Shown: positions 56,460 to 64,000 of the stretch, in pieces
How the letters are laid out: every line of letters starts with the position of its first letter
Numbering within the stretch: the first letter of the stretch is position 1
Source: Takakia lepidozioides
Taxonomy: Eukaryota > Streptophyta > Takakiopsida > Takakiales > Takakiaceae
DNA length: 64,000 nt
NCBI GenBank assembly: GCA_030704615.1
Contig: CM060733.1
Location: 74,500,907-74,564,906 of the forward strand
Direction: 5' to 3'
Position numbers and translations under genes: made by a program
Notes under the pieces: model-generated
The model's input: only the letters and a program-made list of their open reading frames with translations
The model's database searches: none
Told to the model about the DNA's origin: nothing

Positions 56460-57354
56460 TGTCGAGCGGCTTTTACTCACCCATCCCTTCGCTATCCGAG
56501 GTGGAGACTCCAAGATAGAAGAGTTGGATATCTCTAAACACTCAGCCCGCTCAGAACAATCAGTCATGACCTACAACCAGTGTATCATGGAAGTGCTTCT
56601 TGTTTGTATTCCTTCTTGCCTTCATGTCAGCAAATTACCTTACTGTTATATTTAAGTATCAGATTGCTTCAGCAATCCACCAGGTTCCATTCACTCTTCC
56701 ATTCATTCCACAGCTTCCCTCAGGTCTCTCTACACAATGTGAGTATGGAATATGTATCAGATTAAGTTATATCAAGTAACAGGCCGAAGCCATGGTGTCT
56801 CTAATCTGCTCTACAGTATCACCCTACAGCTAAGCATGTATCAAGCATCTACAGATTGTCTCTCCTCCTTCACCGTGCTCTCCATCCTTGCTCCCGTTCG
56901 TGCTCTCCGCCTTATCTCCTCTCCTCATGACCAAGAAGTGCTCTTCCCCCGAAGTGTCCTCCATGTTGCTGCTCTGCCTAATTTATCTGCAAGCTGTTCT
57001 AACCGCCTAACTTATAACTAACTGTCACCCAAGAAGTAAGCACGTTCCCTCTGCAGATGTCGTTCCCACATAGTCGTTCCCTGCCAATGATAACCATTCC
57101 TTATATATGTTGTGACGGGCTGTTCCAAGCTGTGTCGGGCTGTGACTGTGCCGAGTTGTGATTGGCTATGTCGGACTGTGTGAAGCTGTGTCGGGCTGTG
57201 TCTAACTGTGTAATGTTGTGACTGACTATGTAAGCCTGTCTACCACCCCCAAGGCCTGTGCTAGTCCAAGTCTACCATCCGTAAGTCTGTGCAAAAATTA
57301 AGGGTACCCCACAAAACCCATAAAAGTGTCTAAGTCCCAGACAACCCTCTAACA
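56460..57354 (-). repeat. 5' LTR (family L1), 895 bp
   Basis: Runs TGTTAGAGG (57,354) to CTCGACA (56,460) on the minus strand. It has a TATA-like ATATATAA at 57,101-57,108, the TGTGGC-type short repeats, and a primer site directly downstream. Matches 1,938-2,861 and, over its outer half, 2,862-3,351. Confidence 0.85.
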
Positions 57355-59958
57355 AGGCGAGACATACTCACTAGGAAGTACTGCCGAGATGAAGACCAAG
57401 CTTGCGTGCCACCTTAGGAGCGGGGGGTTCCAACAAACTCACATGACGTTGAATGGTTGGAGTTACCACAGATGAAACCAAAATAGGTTGAGTATTTTGA
57501 AGCGCAGAGAGACGTGCTGCATACAACGTTTGATCTCCCTCAAGACCAAATACGTGACGTCCAGACTCGCGGGCAGCAATAAATGTAGAACCTGCAGGAA
57601 AAAAACATGCAATGGTGATATTATATCGGATAACAGTTAATGATCATGAATCAACTCATAAGATTTTAATTACAAAATGGAGACCAATGCAAACCTGTGC
57701 CAGCTATGAGATCCAAAATGCAGGAGCCAGGAGGTGAGCATGTCTCCAACAATACTTGTATAAAGGTGGGACTACGGTCTCGCGCACCCCTCCAAGCTTG
57801 TTGAGGAGTTTGCATGGGCAGTGCAACATCTAGAATTGTGGTTGTAGATGGCATCCAACTCAACAGGGTCTGCAAGGGGGTCCACAACTTTGCCAGACTC
57901 ACGCAGTTTGAATAGTCCTCCTTGCTTGGTGAGGACATAGGCGTGGAAGAACATGGTCTGTTAGACGTGCCATTTCCACCAAAACAGTGCACCCGGATGG
58001 TTTAATAATATGTATGAGAGTAGGAAGATGAAACATCAAACAATGATATATTGAAGAGGGATGATTTTTACCTTTCCTGTCTGAGTGTGTAGAGGGGTGG
58101 TATTGATGCAAGTATATTTCCTTGATAATACGGAAATAGAGCTACCTCTGGAGTAATAAAAGAGCTCCAATGCAAAGGAATCATCAAAGCCCTGCGAGAA
58201 CACCAAGCATCCATTGTCATCCAACAGGTCATTAGCAATGGAGAATGCATACTCCCAATACCATTTATCAAAAGCATTCCAGGGAGGAACTTGTACACCA
58301 TCCAAACAGCCATGTACAAGCATTCCTGTCGGGCAGTCCACGATGATCATGTCCACAACCACAGGCACGCTTTTGCCATCCACAACACTAGACCAAGTTC
58401 CTGGCAACTGCAAACAACATACAGAAAATGTAGGAGTCAATAGCCGGATGATGAGGATGTAAAAACATCGAAGAATTCCTTACATTCAAATTTGTTTGTT
58501 GGGGGAAACTCACATTTTGAAGAACTCCATGAGCTCTTTCAAAGTCGCATCAGGAGATGTACTTGAGGCCTCCACCATATCAATGAAATGAGTAGGCATG
58601 ATCTTCATGCGATACATGCTAGGTGCACCACCGGAAAATGACACTGCACTGTAAGGATGTTCGTCTGCCTTTGGCTTGTTTCCTCGAGTAGTAGGTGCAA
58701 GCAATACAACCAACAGATTTGAAGGATGTGAAGAACTACCAATAGGACCAGCAATAGAAGCCACACCTGCATTGGGAGCCACACCTGCATTGACATCCAC
58801 ACCTTTTCTTTTGATTTGCGTTTTGGTACACCCACAACCGCAGGGACCACTTGGGCTACAGCGTCAGTGGCCTGTGTAGCAATCGTTCTGCATGCTCCAG
58901 ATCAAGAACAGGGACTTCAGTGGAGATACCCCCTTCATCACTCACTGACTATCTGCGAACACATTCCTTATGAAGTCCCATTTATGCATAGGGGATAGCG
59001 AGGACCCAAGATCTCTTTCCCATGTCTCAGGGGCTTCTTCTTCAGGCATCCCCCTCCCTATCCTTCGCTCGGAATTAGAACGTGCGAGCTGCCAGAAAAT
59101 ACAGTCAGTTAAATAACTATGTTAATGTGTCATCAACAAAATGAATCAATTGCATTGAGAAAATAGTGATTGTATATGTACCTGCTACCAAAAAGTCCTT
59201 CTATTCAGCCAAGGATCAAGTGTTGGCCCACTGATAGGCCCGGGTGGAAAAAAATTACGGTCGTGAAGTGTTTGGTCTCCATTCCATATATGTAGTCATT
59301 CCACCTTTCCTTCTGGATCCACCCGGGCTGTAGCAATGTTCACCATTTTCTCTTGGGTCATTTCCTCTGATCCTACCTTTACACGTGACAAATGCAGTTT
59401 AAGTTCTTGGAGAAACCCCTCTCCAAGGGTTAGATCAGCAATAGGAAGCAACTTCATAAGCTGACTCTTGTGTTGCTCCCTTGCTTTCAATCCAGCCTGT
59501 TTCATTGTATCTTCAAGGCCCTCCTGACTCTTTGGCCCCTCAGCAAGTTTGTAAGCTTCCCCCGCCATGCGTTGGGCCTCAACAATATCATGAAAACAGT
59601 TCATAACATGAACCAGAGGTGAATCTTGTCTATGGATGCAAAGAATGATCGGTTAAGACATGATGTTACCTTGTACAAAATCTATGTCATTGCATGGACT
59701 GTCAGGTTATACCAAGTCTTTCCTGCTTTCTTGATGCATTCGTCGTATTGCTCTCTCCTCAATACATTCTTCCATTCAGAGACAGGTGTAAGGCCAATCA
59801 TATTGACCTTGCAAACCAAGTGCACAAATTTGGATGTAACATGTGCCCTCTCTGTTGCCCTGCACATACAAAATGTGATCATTAGAAAGAAGATGTGTAT
59901 ATGTACCAAGAACATGACAACATTGAACATGAAAGTAAATGAAGAATAGAAAGGAAAC
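56860..59958 (+). repeat. Direct segmental duplication, copy 2
   Basis: Same orientation as 2,862-5,958. It ends exactly where the E2'' terminus begins at 59,959. Confidence 0.9.
57371..59958 (-). pseudogene. ParB-like / beta-class DNA methyltransferase fusion, family A, copy 3
   Basis: Same gene as 3,368-6,387. It keeps bases lost there: the splice acceptor AG near 57,958 and the full joint after motif I (STFIAARESGRHVFGLEGD). Motif IV is IIVDCPTG near 58,350, and PWRGARDRSPTFIQ-type sequence lies near 57,790. The shared in-frame TAG near 59,680 remains. The ParB exon is missing because an E2-type element has inserted in the intron at 59,958/59,959. Small differences in the helical exon (59,604-59,296) include loss of a short segment near 59,591. 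Confidence 0.75.
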
Positions 59959-60240
59959 GAGCGTAGCTACGGCGTGAGCCCAGCCCCGTGAGCCTGGGAG
60001 CTGAGCTCACGTTCAAGCTACAAAGCGTGAGCTGAGCTCACGCTTCAGGGAAGCGTGAGCGGCACGAATCTGCTGGAGAAGAAGGTCCTATAGGCGAGGA
60101 TTGCACGAAGAGGGCCTATTACCGTGGACAAAACAAAGGGGGCCAACACACACCATGTGTGCAATGCCCGCTCAAAAACAGAAATATGAAAACATGGCAG
60201 ATTTGAGCTCAGAATGATTGTCACAGTTTATTTCAATTCA
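59959..60240 (-). repeat. E2'' terminal and subterminal repeats
   Basis: Fold-back GTGAGCC/GAGCTCACG set, then CCTATAGG and CCTATTACCG motifs (60,085-60,125), as at the E2 right end. No gene is seen. Confidence 0.7.
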
Positions 60241-60377
60241 CAGATAGACGCTTACAATGAATTGCATGTGCATTTGCCCTGGTTCCGTAAACGAAATCCA
60301 TATGTTTGTCAGAAATGCAAAGTCTTCACACGGCAACCTGCAAACCAGCATGGGCAGCGGGCATGGCTCGTATGTGT

Positions 60378-63300
60378 TCAAAGAGAAGTTGGCGGAGCTC
60401 CACGCGAGGTGTCCCGCTGTAGAAGGGTGTTCACTTCTCCATAGCCTAGTGTGGCTTGGTGGATGAATTGGTCTCTCTTACCGTTGCAACACATAATCAC
60501 AAGGTATATGTAATATTGATGCTTGCAGGGGACCCACTTCCCCCTCATGCCGAGAGCGCCCTCACGCATCGTTACAAAGTCCGGACAAGTGCACGAAGGG
60601 AAATTCCCGACGGTAACCTGATATTCTTTGCCATGAAGAACTGACCCAATTGACAGCACTGTGTAAATCCGTCCATACCCCGGAGAAGGGACTTCGGTGA
60701 TACGAGACACCCGAGCCTGCAAAATTCTAGCAGATTCCATCTTGCATTCGTGATCTGCACCCAAAGCGAAACGGCGCACTGTTTTTCCATCTCTTTTTGT
60801 TGGGTGGGAGTCGGCACAGGGTGGCGGCATTGCCGGAGCATGTGGCACATCTGTGCCGACAGTGCATGAGGGCACCACCCGGGACCGTGCAAGACAGAAC
60901 CCTCCCTCCTCCAGCATGCTTATCTCGGTTGATGACAGCGACGTCCCAATTTGCACAGGCCAAATTGCGGGGGGAGGGGGTTTCATTATCACTGAAGGAC
61001 GAACTGTTCCCTTCACGCATCGTGCCATATCGTCTGGGCAGAACCAAAATTTGTGGTCCTTTGACTCCCCACTATGATAAGGTCGGAACAACCCTGTGAA
61101 TGTTGGAGCTGGAGTCCCCCTGGAGCCTTTGCATATCTTTGATTTGCATTTCTTGAATGAGGGGGTCCGAATTGCCATGCAAGCCACTCTAGATCCTGGT
61201 GGGGTGCGTTCTATATGCCACTCACTATCAATGCAATCGGATTCCTGCACCATGGCCACCGCCTCCTCCAATGGGATTCCCGCTGCTGTGCTTGTATGTT
61301 CTGCACGTGCTCCACTGGAGGAGGACCCACCTGGGAAGGGGCGGGCACACGACTCAGTCTGCAGTGGAGACACCTTTGGCACAGAGAAATTGACCCTGTC
61401 TGGCCGATGGGAATCTCCATCTGACCCTGGAAGAGTGTTCAATTTCCTTTTGCATGATCCAAATCTTTCCTCGCCTTCCAAATGGGGGATCCTGGATTGT
61501 AGAGCGGACCCTTCAGTGCATCTGTTTAGAGCTCTGGCCATCTTTGACGGGACTCCGGACCTACTCGCAGCCCTTAGCATCAACAAAGTCGTATCAGGGC
61601 CCTTGCCTCCACCCCGTCCCATCAGAAAATTGCGGTACCTGGTTTGTTGTGTAAGTGCACGCACCATGTCATCAGCAGTGGCCACATACAAGTCACGACC
61701 TGCTTTGGTAGACTGCTGCATCCAGGCGTTGTGAACAGTCTCCGCCAAATTACAGGATGGCATGTCGGCCAAGTCCTCCAAGGACATGTCCTGCAGGAGG
61801 CATTGCATGGATATGTCAGGAACGAAAACAAATGGTAGAGGTTCTTCAAGTGACAATCGAAGAACCCCAAATGAACAGGCACGATGCAAAATTTCTGTTT
61901 TTGGGATTGAAGAGGCTTACCGTCGTCATGAAAGCTCCCCACTGTCTGTACCTGAAGTGCCAGAAAACCAACCAGTCCTCCAACTCCTTTACGTGGGTAC
62001 CTGTTGCAGCACCAGAGGAGAACCACCAAGCCCGGATTGCCTGGTAAGTGCTCTCAGCTTCTCCCATTGAGGTGGCATTCTTGTACTTGAGACAGAGCCT
62101 TCTGTGCTCCAACTGCAGGTCAGGGCGAATGCAGCGCTTTGTATGACGTGCCAGAGATTGAGTCCAATGGAAGAGGCATGTGCGCTCCCTATTTTCCATT
62201 GGGACCTTAGGATCCCCCGAACCAAACACGCGTCGCACTGCATTGAAATTTGCCTGTGCACTATCAGCCATGAAGCCCGCAAAATTTGTGTTTTGTATTC
62301 CATTGCGCTGCATGACGGCCAAGAGCGAATTCCACATGAGCATTTGGGATTCAGTGTCCTCCGACTGCATATCACAAATTGCTATGGAGAGCACACGCTG
62401 GTACGCCGGATCATACACATGGCACGCCATGGTTGTCCAACCCTTCACCCGTTTGCAGTGATCAAACATTAACCAACATTTAGCCAAATCTCCTCCTGGT
62501 TGCATACGGCGGACAATGCTCACACCACTGCCTTCGCCCACAGCGGACATCTTGAACAAATACACCTTGGACGAGCCCTGGCCAGGGAAGATACTGTTTT
62601 GAATGAATTCATAGCGACTCCTCCGTTTCAGGTCCATAATGTTGTCCATGAATCCAGCAGTGCCTGTGCCCATTCTGAGTGCATTCACCTGGTTTCGAAT
62701 ATTGGGAGAGCTCAACACGGAGAAATGGTCCATGACTGCATTAAGCGAATCTGCATCCAGCATAAGTTCTGTCGCATCCCCTTCACCCAGTATGTGTTTC
62801 TCCAGGAATGCCTTGCTAGCTGCAAGCGCTATAGCAGAAGGTGTTGCACAACGGGCATTGTGAAATTCCTGCTTCAGCAGATTTCTAGCGATGTCCACGC
62901 TATCCCTGCAACTTCCTTTGGACACAGGATGCTCGTGTGCACCCATATGAATGCAGGCACGAGTCATTGTCTTGCATTGGTGTGCCACCTGATACATACG
63001 AGCGTGGCACACAGAAACACAGGACGGGGAAAGTTTGCAGAACCTGCACACGAAAGTATTGGTCCTGGGAGGGGCAAGCCCTGGGGTGAAAGGATTCAGG
63101 GGCACACCTTCCCACTCACTTTTGTTTGGTTGAGCGCTATTTCTCAGGCGAGGGCAAGAAATATTCTGGCACTTACAATGCCCAACGCAGACTGACCTCC
63201 GAAATTTCAAGCCAATGTCGTTATGGATGTTCGACGTTTTTGTCCTGCACCAAGGATGTCCGTCATGTTTCTTGTCCATGCCCTGTAAAAGCCCAGCCAG

Positions 63301-63954
63301 TCCAGTGGAAGAGGTGGGAGGGTTGAGCTCAAACAAGATGTCCCCATCAAACTGTGCTGGCACGTATTGAACCCCTTGCACAGGAAGGGACTCCCAGTCA
63401 ACAAAACGCAGCTCGCTCTTGCACCCAGGCACACCTGCGAGGGCTTTCAATTTTGGAATGACACTCGTTATCTCTTGCAATTCGTCGTCATCCAATGACG
63501 GAGTCTGCACTGGCGGAGGAATCTCAGAAACATCCTCCGAGGACGAGTCTGAAAGAGTCACGAAGGTAGTGGATGTGCTCACCTCTTGTTTCACAGGAAC
63601 TGTGCCCTTCTGTTGCACGACCGATGCTGCAGTGCCAGGGGTAACGACCGATCCTGCTGATTGTCTTCTCTCTTTTCCAAGGACACAGTATGTGCCTAGA
63701 AGGACTCTCCACTTCCTTCCACACTTGCCAACCAATGGTTTCTCCAAGTGCCCAAAATCCAAATTCCCATCCTCGTCATACACCTCTTTTTGAACAAGGA
63801 GAGAACCCAACTCCAGCGGGAACACTGTAACCAGCTCATCCTCATGAACAACTGCAAACCCATCGTCGTCTGCAGTGGTAGTCAGTGGAAGAGTACCTGC
63901 ATTGGAATGGAATCGAGCAAGTGTATCTCGCTCCCTCGACATGTTTTCCCTCAC
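60378..63954 (-). CDS. SWIM zinc-finger MULE-type transposase, apparently intact
   Basis: Two exons, 63,954-61,921 and 61,790-60,378, with a 130-nt GTAAG..CAG intron in phase 0. They give 1,148 residues and end in TGA. Residues 130-143 (TFVTLSDSSSEDVS) look like a SUMO-interacting motif. A Cys/His zinc region spans about 256-345 (CKCQNISC, CRFCKLSPSC, CIHMGAHEH). The DDE-like core spans about 490-610, with candidate acidic residues D498 (WLMFD), one of E533/E536, and D564 (GFMADSAQANFNAV), followed by CLFHWTQSLARH, as in MULEs. The SWIM finger is C1078-x-C1080...C1100-x-H1102. The start is the shared MRENMSRERDT ATG. It cuts and moves E2-type elements. The exact C-terminus is uncertain because a one-base difference from the left copy changes the last 20 or so residues. 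Confidence 0.8.
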
Positions 63955-64000
63955 TGAACGAAAGTTGCGGAATCCTCGAACTGATAGCCCGCAATTACCG

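Larger units (their letters stand above)
59959..64000 (-). mobile_element. E2'': third E2 copy, right end plus transposase, cut by the window
   Basis: Begins GAGCGTAGCTACGGCGTGAG, identical to the E2 right end, and continues as the reverse complement of 26,881 down to about 22,845. It lies in the intron of gene A copy 3. The empty site is seen at 5,958/5,959. The opposite end and methyltransferase gene would lie beyond 64,000. Confidence 0.85.

Noticed and set aside
62500-63195. A 231-codon plus-strand frame, mirrored at 23,649-24,344
   Set aside because: It is antisense to the transposase core and has no recognisable domain.

Overview
The window looks like nuclear DNA from a green plant or streptophyte alga. 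It has spliceosomal introns with GT..AG borders, Ty3/gypsy chromoviruses, a Tat/Athila-like element with an Asp-tRNA-type primer site, long satellite arrays and 10-bp MULE target duplications. A charophyte such as Chara would fit, but the species cannot be fixed from the sequence. I see no ordinary host gene that I can name. Almost everything is mobile DNA or its debris.

The centre is a giant palindrome: left arm 5,836-23,646, loop 23,647-27,569, right arm 27,570-42,034. The key object is a 16.6-kb Mutator-like element (here E2, 10,296-26,881). It has imperfect terminal repeats and a perfect 10-bp target duplication inside a satellite unit. It carries two divergent genes. Rightward is a two-exon MULE-type transposase with a SWIM zinc finger. 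Leftward is a ten-exon gene joining an acidic, NLS-rich exon to a ParB/sulfiredoxin-like domain (DGNHR) and a beta-class amino DNA methyltransferase. The first intron of that methyltransferase gene holds an array of long perfect inverted repeats, about 55 units in the left arm and 17 in the right. A second, truncated E2 lies inverted in the right arm. A third (E2'', from 59,959) enters at the right edge and has an apparently intact transposase of 1,148 residues.

A second ParB-methyltransferase family (gene A) is present as three broken copies: 3,368-6,387, 41,483-42,034 and 57,371-59,958. The first and third lie in a direct segmental duplication (2,862-5,958 and 56,860-59,958). E2'' interrupts the third copy. 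A related element end (E3) interrupts the other two at their 5' side. GGCGCC-centred satellites (S1) with long A/T tracts fill 6,556-10,285 and 36,321-41,312.

From 42 to 57 kb lie retroelements: a minus-strand Ty3 element with a cytosine-5 DNA methyltransferase between protease and reverse transcriptase; a plus-strand chromovirus 3' end with chromodomain and LTR nested in it; and a minus-strand gag-protease element with an 895-bp LTR. The left edge (1-2,861) is the 3' end of an element with the same LTR family. The window therefore holds three separate mobile lineages that each encode a DNA methyltransferase, plus an inverted duplication arranged like a self-silencing hairpin locus.
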